Assembly (NCBI RefSeq): GCF_000826655.1
Contig: NZ_JXJO01000024.1
Coordinates: 186,001-250,000 of the forward strand
Reading direction: 5' to 3'
Length of the DNA stretch: 64,000 nt
From: Psychroserpens damuponensis
GTDB lineage: Bacteria; Bacteroidota; Bacteroidia; Flavobacteriales; Flavobacteriaceae
The notes under the pieces are model-generated. The model worked only from the letters and a program-made list of their open reading frames with translations. It was not told where the DNA came from and did no database searches. The stretch's first letter is position 1. Each line of letters begins with the position of its first letter. Below are positions 17,277 to 26,761 of the stretch, piece by piece. The position numbers and the translations under genes are program-made.

Positions 17277-17591
17277 TTTTATTAAATTGGGGCTTAATAA
17301 GTGAGCAATTTATAGAAATATTTTACATAAACACGTTTAAAGTATTAATTATTCGTTAAAGTGTATTTAAAAGAACAATTATTCTTACAAAATGCATGAT
17401 TTTTCTTAATCAATATGATTTTCAACTATAACTGTAGCATTATGGATAAGAAAATCTTAGCATGAGATATCTAAGTTTGTAAGAGCATGTTTTAATATCA
17501 AATTATATAAAACGCTATGGATATAGATAAAAAACCAACATTAGTACTTACTTTTATACACTAACATTACTCTTATAGATATTACCTATAA
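17277..17591. other. Divergent intergenic region
   Basis: This 315-base AT-rich gap separates the minus-strand secreted protein from the plus-strand glycosyltransferase. One plus-strand TAAGTTTG promoter match is present at 17472-17479. No clear minus-strand match and no gene were seen. Confidence 0.6.
17472..17479 (+). promoter_or_regulatory. Candidate -7 promoter element upstream of the first GT2 gene
   Basis: TAAGTTTG fits TAnnTTTG and lies 112 bases before the ATG at 17592. It is the only plus-strand match in this gap. Confidence 0.35.
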
Positions 17592-18542
17592 ATGAATTTA
17601 AGACATTATATACCACAATTAGAATCGATAGTAGATAATAATTACAAGTTTACTTTTACGGTTTTTACTCCCGTTTATAATGCAGAAAAGACGATTAACA
17701 GAGTACATGAGTCATTGTTAAAGCAATCATTTGACGATTTTGAATGGGTTATCATAAATGATGGTTCTACAGATGGGTCACATGAAGTTATACTAGATAT
17801 TATAAATTCCTCTCCATTAAACATCGCTTACATTAATAATAAAAAAAACAAGCATAAAATGGCTTGCTTTTTTCAAGCCGTAAATTTAGCCAACGGTCAT
17901 TTGTTTCTAACATTTGATGCCGACGATGAATGTTTTCCGACTGCTTTAGAAACCTTTAATAATGAATACTATGCTTTATCAGAAAAGGAAAGAGAGTATA
18001 TTATTGCAGTTACAGGTCTTTGTGTGGATCAAAATAGAAATGCGATTGGAAATCAATTTAATCCGAATCCGTTAATTAGTGACACTTTTGAAACCACAGC
18101 TATTAAAAATATTACTGGAGAAAAATGGGGTTTTACAAGTACAAAGCATCTACAAAGTATAACATTTAACGATTGTTTTATTGAAAATGGATTTATGATG
18201 GAAGGTATTATTTGGACTCTTTTTGCTAAAAATGGATATAAGACAAAATATATTAATTCTATAGTTCGCATTTATCACACGGATATTGAAAATTCAATAT
18301 CGTCTAGCAGTCATGAAAAAACAGCTTTAGGAGCTGTAATTTACAATATTGTAATATTTAATTGGTTTTATAAAAAACATGCTTTAGCAGCACCAAAGTT
18401 CTTTTTAAAAAACTTGTATTTTCTAATCTCAAAAAGTAAGTATTTAAATTTAGATCTAAAAAACTACATAGCTTCCATAGACTCATTAGTTATCAAATTC
18501 TTATTTATAATATTATGGCCTTTAAGATATTTTTTTAAATAG
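17592..18542 (+). CDS. Glycosyltransferase family 2
   Basis: This 316-residue cytoplasmic or membrane-associated glycosyltransferase has a GT-A fold. Its N-terminal motif FTPVYNAEKTINRVHESLLKQ leads to VIINDGSTDGS (about residues 57-67), and the metal-binding DxD-type motif appears as FDADDE at about 117. The C-terminal end is hydrophobic (FLFIILWPLRYFF), suggesting membrane association. It should transfer a sugar from a nucleotide donor during surface glycan assembly. It stands alone before the pseudogene and the main polysaccharide cluster. Donor and acceptor cannot be told. Confidence 0.88.
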   Translation: MNLRHYIPQLESIVDNNYKFTFTVFTPVYNAEKTINRVHESLLKQSFDDFEWVIINDGSTDGSHEVILDIINSSPLNIAYINNKKNKHKMACFFQAVNLANGHLFLTFDADDECFPTALETFNNEYYALSEKEREYIIAVTGLCVDQNRNAIGNQFNPNPLISDTFETTAIKNITGEKWGFTSTKHLQSITFNDCFIENGFMMEGIIWTLFAKNGYKTKYINSIVRIYHTDIENSISSSSHEKTALGAVIYNIVIFNWFYKKHALAAPKFFLKNLYFLISKSKYLNLDLKNYIASIDSLVIKFLFIILWPLRYFFK

Positions 18543-18685
18543 TCCTACATACTAAATCAGCGTTAAATTAGAATTTAAACAGAGACCTACCTTTACATCT
18601 TATAGATCGGGTATTTTATTAAGGCAAACTTTTTAAACTCATTAAACAATTATTAAGGCCTAAAAAAATAATAAATACACATTTT

Positions 18686-19502
18686 TTAACACTTCGAAAA
18701 AACGTACTCATTACATTCATATCCTCCAGCATTAGTTTTAAGTAATTCTAATTTGTAGTTTCTATCTCTATAAAAATTAAAAATCAATTCTATTGTTGCA
18801 ACTTCAAAAGGATAACCTCCCACCCAATCAATCAAATCATAATGTGGAGACATCCCTCTATTATTTTTTGTTAGTCTCTACGTATAGAATGGTTTCCTTC
18901 TAAAGAATAGATCATAAGTAAATATTTTCCTCCAAATTTTAACATAACATAACGTAACCATAATTGATTTAAAAAAGTTAGAAGACCTCACGTAAGTAGA
19001 TTTAATTTCCCTTCAAATTTTAGATCTGTTCCCTTGATTATTATATATAGCAATACATAAGGTTCCATCTTTTTTAACATTACTATCAACATTAGCAAGT
19101 GCTTTGATCATATCACCTGTATGATGAAGAACACACCATGAATACACTATATCAAATTCTCTAAGAGTTTTCATATAGTCTTCATTAAGAGCCGAACCTT
19201 GCTCAATACTCCAAAGCATATCATCTTTAAAATACTTTTGTTTTAAATATTTGGTACATTCCACGGACTGTTCATCGTAATCAAAAGAAAATACTTCGGC
19301 ACCCATTTTCCTTGCTACTAATGAAGAAAGTCCGCTACCACTCCCGACATCTAAAAACCGTTTTCCAGATAAATCATTAACTCCAAGCATGTTGATTAGC
19401 CCTCTCTTAGAATCTTGCTATGCGATCATCATTTAAGTGTATTAAAAAATTTTTCCAATTATTCCCAAACTTAAACCGTTCTCTTTGATCGATCTCTTCC
19501 AT
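18686..19502 (-). pseudogene. Decayed class I SAM methyltransferase
   Basis: Read from an ATG at 19502 the frame encodes a methyltransferase N terminus (FKFGNNWKNFLIHLNDDRI). One extra base near 19415-19423 then shifts the frame. The next frame continues with SKRGLINMLGVNDL, the SAM-binding FLDVGSGSGLSS and VYSWCVLHHTGDM. An in-frame TGA (19015-19013) and a TAG (18880-18878) interrupt it, yet the same frame carries on with YDLIDWVGGYPFEVAT, IFNFYRDR and CNEYVFSK to a natural stop at 18686. The total, 817 bases or about 272 codons plus one base, is full length for this methyltransferase family. It is opposite in strand to the surrounding glycan genes and is certainly non-functional as written unless the assembly is wrong. 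Confidence 0.88.
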
Positions 19503-19824
19503 ATTAGAATATTTAAAATAATTCTAAAAATAGGAATAAAATTGTTCGCATAATTGATTGACTACAAGCGTTATAGAATTATAAATCAAAAATTAAGAAA
19601 TTAGATTTCATTATAAAACATCACATAACAAGTGTATTTCATACCATTTTAAAACCATTTAATCTAAACAGTTTGTTTTATTATAAAAGAAGTTAAAAAA
19701 TAATTTATTTTCGCAGTTCGAATACCTAATTAAAAAGTTGTTTTACATCCAAACAAAACCTTCAATTATATCTACTTATGATTTCAAGATTTAACTTGAA
19801 AACATTTATAGCTTAATATTTATT
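19503..19824. other. Non-coding gap upstream of the main polysaccharide cluster
   Basis: This 322-base AT-rich stretch has no gene. A near-match to the Bacteroidota -7 element (TATTTTCG, around 19706-19713) lies about 110 bases before the ATG at 19825 and could drive the cluster. A short T-loop-like GTTCGAAT follows but no tRNA fold is present. Confidence 0.5.
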
Positions 19825-20838
19825 ATGGAACCAAAGATTAGTGTAATAGTACCAGTGTATAATGTAGAAAACTACCTCAAAGTTTGTATTGATAGTATTA
19901 CTAACCAGTCGTATACAAATTTGGAAATTATACTTATAAATGATGGTTCTATAGATAAAAGTGGTGAAATTTGTGATCAATATGCACATAATGATTCTAG
20001 AATAATAGTTAGACATCAAGAAAATAAAGGACAAAGTTCAGCTAGAAATATTGGCTTAACATTAGCTACTGGTGACTATATTGGATTCGTTGACAGTGAT
20101 GATTGGATAGAATTAGACATGTATAAAACCATGATGCAAATTGGTTTAAATCATCAATTAGACATCATAGAATGTGATATTAATGTATCTCGAAATGGTG
20201 AAAACACTAATTTTAAAAAACCTGGTATATTAAAATTAGAGAATACTAGCCAGGCAGTAGAGCGAATTTTAAAAAGCACACAATTCTCAGTATGTACAAA
20301 ATTATTTAAAAAGTCTATAATTGGTAATTCTAGGTTTTTATTAAATAAAACTTCTGAAGATGCGTACTTTGTTGTTGAAAATATTCCTAAATCTAATAAC
20401 ATTGGCTATTATAGTTGTCCTTTTTATAATTATAGATCAAATCCTAATGGCACTACAAAAAGCCCATATAATTTAAAAAGATTTGATGATGCTATTACTT
20501 CAACCCTATTTATCAAGAGTAAATGGACGCCAAACACATCTAGTTGCGTAGATTCATTAAAACAAGATACAGATGACAAATTATCTAATATAGTTTTAAG
20601 CTTTGTATTAAAGGAATTAATGTATCATTATAAAATGCTAAACTATTATCCAGAATTAGATAAAAAATACGAACATCGTAAGAGGTTAAAAAAACTAATT
20701 GATACTAATTATTTTAAAAGCAAGTCTCATAATAAAGAGTTAAAACAAGCTAAAAAATTATCTATTAAATCTTTTGAAGTTATTATAAGTATAAATAAAT
20801 TTAAGCATAAAATATTAAAAACGAATCAATTTTCGTAG
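19825..20838 (+). CDS. Glycosyltransferase family 2
   Basis: This 337-residue protein opens with the classical GT2 signature ISVIVPVYNVENYLKVCIDS and ILINDGSIDKSG (about residues 38-49), followed by NKGQSSARNIGL and the DxD-type VDSDDWIE near residue 91. It transfers a sugar in glycan repeat-unit assembly on the cytoplasmic face. It is the first gene of the dense plus-strand cluster, and the flippase gene follows after 27 bases. The basic, lysine-rich C terminus may contact the membrane. The sugar is unknown. Confidence 0.92.
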   Translation: MEPKISVIVPVYNVENYLKVCIDSITNQSYTNLEIILINDGSIDKSGEICDQYAHNDSRIIVRHQENKGQSSARNIGLTLATGDYIGFVDSDDWIELDMYKTMMQIGLNHQLDIIECDINVSRNGENTNFKKPGILKLENTSQAVERILKSTQFSVCTKLFKKSIIGNSRFLLNKTSEDAYFVVENIPKSNNIGYYSCPFYNYRSNPNGTTKSPYNLKRFDDAITSTLFIKSKWTPNTSSCVDSLKQDTDDKLSNIVLSFVLKELMYHYKMLNYYPELDKKYEHRKRLKKLIDTNYFKSKSHNKELKQAKKLSIKSFEVIISINKFKHKILKTNQFS

Positions 20839-20865
20839 TCTTTAATTTTTATTTAAAAAGCAAAA

Positions 20866-22410
20866 ATGTCTAGAGTTTCTAAGTCTTTAAAAAATGCAAA
20901 AATTGGAGCGTTCTTTTTTATTTTTTCAATTTTCGCTCAATTTTTTACAAGAAAAATATTTCTAGATTTTCTAGGTGATGAATTTATTGGTCTAACATCA
21001 ACCTTAAGAAGTGTATTAGGTTTTCTAAACTTAGCTGAATTAGGAATTGGAACTGCAATTGGATATGCTCTTTATAAACCTATTTTTGATAATAATCATT
21101 CAGAAATAAATAAAATAATAGCCCTTTTAGGCCTGTTATATAAACGAATTGGAATTTTTATTTTTAGTGTTGGTATCATCATATCCTTATTTTTTCCATA
21201 TTTTTTTGGAGATACTCAATTCTCATTTGGGTTAATCTATTTTGTATTTTACTCCTTTTTAATTTCAACTTTATTAAGCTATTTTTTTAATTATCACATG
21301 ACGCTGTTAGAGGCTGATCAAAAAGGTTATGTTGTTCAAGTTTATTTTCAGTCGTTAAATATTCTTAGATTAGTTTTTCAAGGGCTCATAGCTTACTATT
21401 TACAAAGCTATTATGCTTGGGTTATTATGGAGTTGCTATTTTCTGTTATACTGAGTTTTATACTCAGAAAAAAAATAAAGCAGCACTACCCTTGGCTCAT
21501 TATAGTCTCAAAAGAAACTTCCAATTTAATTAAAAAATACCCTGAAATAATTACAAAAACTAAACAATTATTTGTTCATAAAATGGGTTCTTTTGTTAAA
21601 GATGGCACAGATAATATTTTAGTATATGCTCTTGTAAATGTTCAAAGTGTTGCTTTTTTTGGTAATTATCAACTCATTTTCATGAATTTGATTAGCTTGA
21701 TGCAAATAATTTTTGCAGGTACTGGTGCTGGAGTAGGAAACTTAATTGCAGAAAATAACAAAAAAAATATTGAAAAGGTTTTTTGGGAAATGATGGCTTT
21801 ACAATTTTTTATAGCTGGTTTTTTTAGTCTCGCTGTATACTACCTAATTAGTCCGTTTGTTATATTATGGATTGGAGATGAATATGTTCTTGAAGAATTT
21901 ATAGTTCTATTAATGATAGGAAATTTTTTCATAAGCTTGATTAGATCTCCTGTGCAGCACTTCCAAAATGCTTACGGTTTGTTTTCAGACACTTGGGCAC
22001 CTGGACTAGAAATTATAATTAATTTAATCATTTCTTTTATTTTTGGAAAACTTTGGGGTATTTCGGGTATCTTATTAGGAACGTTCACCAGTTTAATCGT
22101 AGTTGTCATGTTATGGAAGCCTTATTTATTATTTACCAAAGGTTTTAAGACAAGTACATGGAAGTATTGGACAGGCTTTATACCCCTAACACTTGTTTTC
22201 CTTGTGTCAGCCTATATCGTTAACGTGATTTACTCTAATTATTTAGATCATGATAACCTAAACTTTTTATCTTGGTGTTTCAATTCGATAAAACTAAGTT
22301 TTACTATTCTTATCGTATATGGACTATTAATGTACATTAGCTCACAAGGCTTTAGAGATTTTAATCATAGAATATTCATATTGATTAAAAATAAGATTTA
22401 TAAAAATTAA
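20866..22410 (+). CDS. Wzx-type polysaccharide flippase
   Basis: This 514-residue integral membrane protein has 12 or more predicted hydrophobic segments through its length and belongs to the MVF/MATE-like polysaccharide transporter group. The early GDEFIGLTSTLRSVLGFLNLAELGIG segment is typical of Bacteroidota Wzx proteins. It should flip the undecaprenyl-linked repeat unit across the inner membrane. Its position between glycosyltransferases and close to a Wzy-type polymerase (23565) supports a Wzx/Wzy-dependent pathway. Adjacent genes are 27 and 30 bases away, consistent with an operon. Confidence 0.88.
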   Translation: MSRVSKSLKNAKIGAFFFIFSIFAQFFTRKIFLDFLGDEFIGLTSTLRSVLGFLNLAELGIGTAIGYALYKPIFDNNHSEINKIIALLGLLYKRIGIFIFSVGIIISLFFPYFFGDTQFSFGLIYFVFYSFLISTLLSYFFNYHMTLLEADQKGYVVQVYFQSLNILRLVFQGLIAYYLQSYYAWVIMELLFSVILSFILRKKIKQHYPWLIIVSKETSNLIKKYPEIITKTKQLFVHKMGSFVKDGTDNILVYALVNVQSVAFFGNYQLIFMNLISLMQIIFAGTGAGVGNLIAENNKKNIEKVFWEMMALQFFIAGFFSLAVYYLISPFVILWIGDEYVLEEFIVLLMIGNFFISLIRSPVQHFQNAYGLFSDTWAPGLEIIINLIISFIFGKLWGISGILLGTFTSLIVVVMLWKPYLLFTKGFKTSTWKYWTGFIPLTLVFLVSAYIVNVIYSNYLDHDNLNFLSWCFNSIKLSFTILIVYGLLMYISSQGFRDFNHRIFILIKNKIYKN

Positions 22411-22440
22411 TTAAAACCTCTATTTTTAACAGTCTACACT

Positions 22441-23547
22441 ATGAAAAGTCCTAAAAAAAAGATAGCCTTCGTTATAGCTTCTCTCGCCTCTGGAGGTGCA
22501 GAACGTGTTATATCTAATCTTAGTAATGACCTCATAGAAAAATTTGAAATTGTTATTATTACATTTGAAAAATCAACACCTTTTTATACATTAGATAAAC
22601 GTATTAAAGTTATACCATGCCTTAATTCTATTATACAGCCAAGTTCTTTTATTCAATCTTTTAAATTAAATTATAATTTAACAAAAAGAATATATCAAAT
22701 ATTAAAATCTGAACAAGTTAATATCGTTATAGGTTTCATTACTTCAGCTAATATTTTAGCAACTATTGCGGCTAAATTTTATCGTATTCCTTGTATTATA
22801 AGTGAACGTAACAACCCTATAATTGAAGATGTTCCTAAGTTTTGGGTGTTACTTAGAAAATTTATTTACCCTATTGCAAATAAAGTGGTATTACAAACTA
22901 AAGGTGTTAAAAAAATATACGATAATAAAATAGACGCACATAAAATTCATATACTACCAAATCCTATTTCTTCGGAATTAACGCAACTAAGAGATAGTTC
23001 TGTTTATAAAGAAAATCTAATACTAACCGTCGGACGATTAGATAAAAATAAATGTCAAGAGGATTTGATAAAGGCTTTTAGCAGCATTAATGTCGAAAAC
23101 TGGAACTTATTAATTATTGGTGAAGGGCACAAAAAACAAGAATTGACTAACCTTATTAATAGCCTGAATCTTGGTGATAAGATTAAAATTATTTCTAAAG
23201 TCAAGAATATAGATGAATATTACAACAAGGCATCTATTTTTGTATTTACTTCTAAAACTGAAGGATTTCCCAATGCACTTCTAGAAGCCATGCACTTTGG
23301 CTTACCTTGTATCTCAACAGATTGTGATTTTGGACCATCAGATTTAATAAATGATGGTGAAAATGGTTTTCTCGTACCTGTGAATCAAGAGGTGATTTTA
23401 AGCCAAAGATTGCAACAACTAATGTGTAATAAAGAGTTAAGAGATAAATTCTCATCGCAATCAAAACTTAGCACTGATAATTATCAAAGTAAAAAAGTTG
23501 TGAAACAGTGGGAAGATTTAATAAATTCTACTTTTAATCGTGTATAA
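22441..23547 (+). CDS. Glycosyltransferase family 4 (GT-B)
   Basis: This 368-residue protein begins with the glycine-rich SLASGGAERVISNL motif of a GT4 subfamily. The nucleotide-sugar domain has VGRLDKNKCQEDLI and the EX7E-type retaining motif in KTEGFPNALLEAMHFGLP (about residues 276-293). It is a retaining sugar transferase for glycan assembly. It shares the SGGAERV start with the proteins at 26762 and 27841, so three close paralogues lie within this cluster. The polymerase gene follows after 17 bases. Confidence 0.92.
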   Translation: MKSPKKKIAFVIASLASGGAERVISNLSNDLIEKFEIVIITFEKSTPFYTLDKRIKVIPCLNSIIQPSSFIQSFKLNYNLTKRIYQILKSEQVNIVIGFITSANILATIAAKFYRIPCIISERNNPIIEDVPKFWVLLRKFIYPIANKVVLQTKGVKKIYDNKIDAHKIHILPNPISSELTQLRDSSVYKENLILTVGRLDKNKCQEDLIKAFSSINVENWNLLIIGEGHKKQELTNLINSLNLGDKIKIISKVKNIDEYYNKASIFVFTSKTEGFPNALLEAMHFGLPCISTDCDFGPSDLINDGENGFLVPVNQEVILSQRLQQLMCNKELRDKFSSQSKLSTDNYQSKKVVKQWEDLINSTFNRV

Positions 23548-23564
23548 AGCAATATATTTCTGAA

Positions 23565-24689
23565 ATGAAAATTCTTAGAATAATAATTTTACTGTTAATT
23601 TTATGGAATTTGCCTTCTATAGGTCTTTCTGCAATGGGAGATGGTGTTGGCAGCTTACTAAGCTATCTTACTATTACTTTAATAGCAGTTTACTATTTCT
23701 TTGAAGAAAAATCAAAACCAAATTGGTGGATTATTGTATTATCGTTTTTTTATTTCATAATAGCTAGTTTCCAATATTATGGCACTCCTAAGGTATTCAT
23801 GCTTGAAACAACAAAATATTTCATTTTTGTATTAGGTGGCTATGAATTAGTGAAGCGAGTGAATAAAGAAGAACTGTTTTTTATACTACTCTTAGGTACT
23901 ATAAGCGTTGCCATAGAAGCCCTCTACTTCCCCTCAAAATTAGGTAGATATTCTGGTTTTTATTTAAATCCCAATGAAGCAGGATTCGTGTGTATTTATG
24001 GATATGCACTTGTGTATAGTCTTAAAAATACAAGTTTTAAACTACTAGGTCAATTTGTGTTCACTTTAATGGGACTATTAACATTCTCAAGAACGTTTAT
24101 TGTAATTTGGCTCATTCTAAATATTATATCCTTAAAAATTAGCATTAAAAATATTCGAATATTAGGTATAGGCGTTTTAATATTTAGCTCGCTTATTTTT
24201 ATCGATGAAGTTGTAGGATTAAATAATCCTCGTTTTAAACAACTCACAAATATTATTAAAAATGAAAATGTATCTGTAAATGAGATAAATGAAGATTCTA
24301 GAGTAGATACTTGGGCACAACATTTTGATGAAATTTTAGAATCACCTTTTTTTGGCAATGGTTATGGCACCTTTTCTGGAGGAACTGGCCATTTGGGTGT
24401 GCATAATAGTTATTTAATGATTATTGGAGAAGCCGGAATATTTCCATTCCTTATCCTAATAGCTTACATGGGTTACTTGGTCTTTTGGAGTATTTACTTT
24501 TTTAATAGAACTCCGTATTTAATTATGCAAACAATAGCAGTAACTATGTTTTTGTTAACAGATCATAATTTCTTTACTCATTATTATGTGCTATTAGTTA
24601 CCATGTGGATTCAATACCAAATAGTATTAGAAAAAGAACGCTTTTACGAGATTAACAATTCAATAGAAGTTGATACTACTGACACTTAA
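23565..24689 (+). CDS. Wzy-type O-antigen polymerase / ligase family membrane protein
   Basis: This 374-residue protein has about ten hydrophobic segments and a large loop with the Wzy_C (O-antigen ligase/polymerase) signature: GFYLNPNEAGF, then LTFSRTFIVIW, and RVDTWAQHFDEI with GNGYGTFSG and GVHNSYLMIIGEAG (about residues 264-286). It should polymerise repeat units in the periplasm, working with the flippase at 20866 and the Wzc-like kinase at 58245. A 217-base gap separates it from the next gene, so transcription may restart there. Confidence 0.85.
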   Translation: MKILRIIILLLILWNLPSIGLSAMGDGVGSLLSYLTITLIAVYYFFEEKSKPNWWIIVLSFFYFIIASFQYYGTPKVFMLETTKYFIFVLGGYELVKRVNKEELFFILLLGTISVAIEALYFPSKLGRYSGFYLNPNEAGFVCIYGYALVYSLKNTSFKLLGQFVFTLMGLLTFSRTFIVIWLILNIISLKISIKNIRILGIGVLIFSSLIFIDEVVGLNNPRFKQLTNIIKNENVSVNEINEDSRVDTWAQHFDEILESPFFGNGYGTFSGGTGHLGVHNSYLMIIGEAGIFPFLILIAYMGYLVFWSIYFFNRTPYLIMQTIAVTMFLLTDHNFFTHYYVLLVTMWIQYQIVLEKERFYEINNSIEVDTTDT

Positions 24690-24825
24690 TTTACGTATTG
24701 TCAATATCAAGAATGCACCGTTTTAATGAATACCAAACATTTTTAAAACGCTATAAATATAGTTATTGACTAAAGTTTCCGCAGAAAATAATAAAACATA
24801 CTACAATCACTTTATAGCTTAAAAA

Positions 24826-24875
24826 TACATTTGATAGATGTTTTTAAGTATAAGTTGATTAAATATCTATTTTTG
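24826..24875 (+). promoter_or_regulatory. Tandem candidate -7 promoter elements before asnB-1
   Basis: Two exact TAnnTTTG matches lie in the 217-base gap: TACATTTG at 24826-24833 and TATTTTTG at 24868-24875. They are 73 and 31 bases upstream of the ATG at 24907 and suggest a second transcription unit starting here. Confidence 0.5.
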
Positions 24876-24906
24876 TTAAAAGAATTAAACCCAAATTGAA
24901 GCTTTT

Positions 24907-26757
24907 ATGTGCGGAATATACGGAACCACTCTCAATTACAGTGAACAACAAGTCAAAGACAAATTAAAGCGTACAGCTTTTAGAGGTCCAGACAAAATGG
25001 GATGGCAATTTTACAAATCTGATAATCATCAAATTACATTTGGTCATAATCGCTTATCAATTATTGATTTGGATCCAAGATCAGACCAACCATTTACCTA
25101 TTACGAACATATCCATATTGTGTTTAATGGAGAAGTGTATAACTTTAAAATTATTAAAGAAACATTAACAAAAAAGGGTTATAAATTTACTACCACAAGT
25201 GATACTGAAGTATTATGTGCAGCCTATTTAGAATACGGTCAAAACTGTGTAGATCACTTTGATGGGATGTTTGCATTTGTAATTTATGATGAAAAAAAAC
25301 AACACTTTTTTGGAGCTAGAGATCGCTTAGGAAAAAAACCATTTTACTACTACCATAACGGTAAATCTTTTGAATTTGCAAGTCAGATTTCATCAATCCA
25401 AATGTATATGGATGATCTTACCATTTCTGAAAAAGCCATTGCGTATTACTTAGCTTGGGGTAATATTCCTGATCCTCAATCTATTTTTAATGAAGTAAAA
25501 AAATTAAAAGCTGGTCACAAATTCACATTTGATTTAAACACAGGTCAATTTGAAACCGAACCATACTGGGACATCGATTATAAAAATGAAAGACCTTATC
25601 AAGGTACTTATGAAGACGCAAAAAAAGAATTAAACCATATTTTAAAAGACACAGTTTCCGCTCGTCTGTTTGCAGATGTACCGGTTGGAGTTTTTCTGTC
25701 TGGAGGTGTTGACTCTTCGTTAGTTGCGTCAATAGCATCGCAAACATCTAATACAAAAATCAAAACGTTTTCAGTAAAATTCAATGAAAAAGGTTTTGAT
25801 GAAAGTAAATATGCACAACAAGTAGCAAATCATCTTCAAACAGATCATAACGTGATAGAATGTAATTATGATGAAGGCATAGATCTTATTCAAGATTTTT
25901 GCCATTATTATGATGAGCCGTTTTCCGACTCATCTGCAATACCTTCAATGTTACTCGCTAAACACACCAAAAAACAAGTTACCGTTGCTTTATCTGGTGA
26001 TGGAGGTGACGAAAGTTTTATTGGTTATCATAGATATGATTGGGCTAAAAAAGGAAGTGTTGTTTATAAACTACCCTTATCAGTTAGAAAAGTAGGTGCT
26101 AGTATTTTAGCACTCGCTCCTAATTACAAATTAAAAGTTATTTCAAAGGCATTACTTTATAAAGACCAAAATGAAGTTTATTTGAGCGCCATGACAGGTG
26201 TAGATAGATCATATGTTAAAACTAAATACGATACCAGAGATATTGATGAATTAAAATATCTAGTTCATGATAATAAAAACTTTTATGAACGCATCTCTGA
26301 TTTTGACACTAAAACATACCTTAATTTTGATATCAATACTAAAGTTGATAGAGCTACTATGGCATTTTCATTAGAAGCTCGTGCTCCTCTGCTCGATCAT
26401 CGTGTTGTGGATTTCGCAAATTCACTTCCTACTGAGTTTAAATTTCATAAAGGTGTAATGAAACGTATTTTAAAAGATGTACTTTATGAATCTGTACCAA
26501 AACATATTTTTGATCGTCCAAAGGCCGGGTTTACAATGCCATTTTCACGATGGTTTAAAGAAGACTTAAAAGACTATGTACTAAGTGAACTCGATGACCA
26601 ATCTTTAAAATCTATACCATGTATTGATGTTGAAAAAGTTCAATTTATGATTAAACAGCATATGGATGGTAGCTGGAATAGATATCCTCTCATTTGGAAC
26701 CTTCTTGTGCTTAAACAATGGCTTAATAACAACGGTAAAGGATATTCTATCAAATAA
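24907..26757 (+). CDS. asnB: AsnB-type glutamine amidotransferase (copy 1)
   Basis: This 616-residue protein has an N-terminal Ntn glutaminase domain starting MCGIYGT (catalytic Cys2) with RGPDKMG and FNGEVYNF, and a C-terminal synthetase domain with the pyrophosphatase loop FLSGGVDSSLVAS (about 262-274) and ALSGDGGDESFIGY (about 361-374). The family transfers glutamine-derived ammonia to a carboxylate. Within glycan clusters such proteins often amidate uronic-acid residues rather than make free asparagine, which I infer here from context. The next gene starts 4 bases after the stop. Confidence 0.9.
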   Translation: MCGIYGTTLNYSEQQVKDKLKRTAFRGPDKMGWQFYKSDNHQITFGHNRLSIIDLDPRSDQPFTYYEHIHIVFNGEVYNFKIIKETLTKKGYKFTTTSDTEVLCAAYLEYGQNCVDHFDGMFAFVIYDEKKQHFFGARDRLGKKPFYYYHNGKSFEFASQISSIQMYMDDLTISEKAIAYYLAWGNIPDPQSIFNEVKKLKAGHKFTFDLNTGQFETEPYWDIDYKNERPYQGTYEDAKKELNHILKDTVSARLFADVPVGVFLSGGVDSSLVASIASQTSNTKIKTFSVKFNEKGFDESKYAQQVANHLQTDHNVIECNYDEGIDLIQDFCHYYDEPFSDSSAIPSMLLAKHTKKQVTVALSGDGGDESFIGYHRYDWAKKGSVVYKLPLSVRKVGASILALAPNYKLKVISKALLYKDQNEVYLSAMTGVDRSYVKTKYDTRDIDELKYLVHDNKNFYERISDFDTKTYLNFDINTKVDRATMAFSLEARAPLLDHRVVDFANSLPTEFKFHKGVMKRILKDVLYESVPKHIFDRPKAGFTMPFSRWFKEDLKDYVLSELDDQSLKSIPCIDVEKVQFMIKQHMDGSWNRYPLIWNLLVLKQWLNNNGKGYSIK

Positions 26758-26761
26758 GTGT

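Noticed and set aside
19013-19390. Stand-alone 125-residue methyltransferase
   Set aside because: It is only the middle part of a broken gene: conserved family sequence continues on both sides past a frameshift and stops, so I report it as a pseudogene.
19715-19726. T-loop-like GTTCGAAT suggesting a tRNA or att site
   Set aside because: The flanking bases do not fold into acceptor, D or anticodon stems, and no integrase is near.
26666-26761. Upstream extension of the GT4 gene into asnB
   Set aside because: It would overlap asnB by about 90 bases; the ATG at 26762 fits the spacing and the paralogue N termini.
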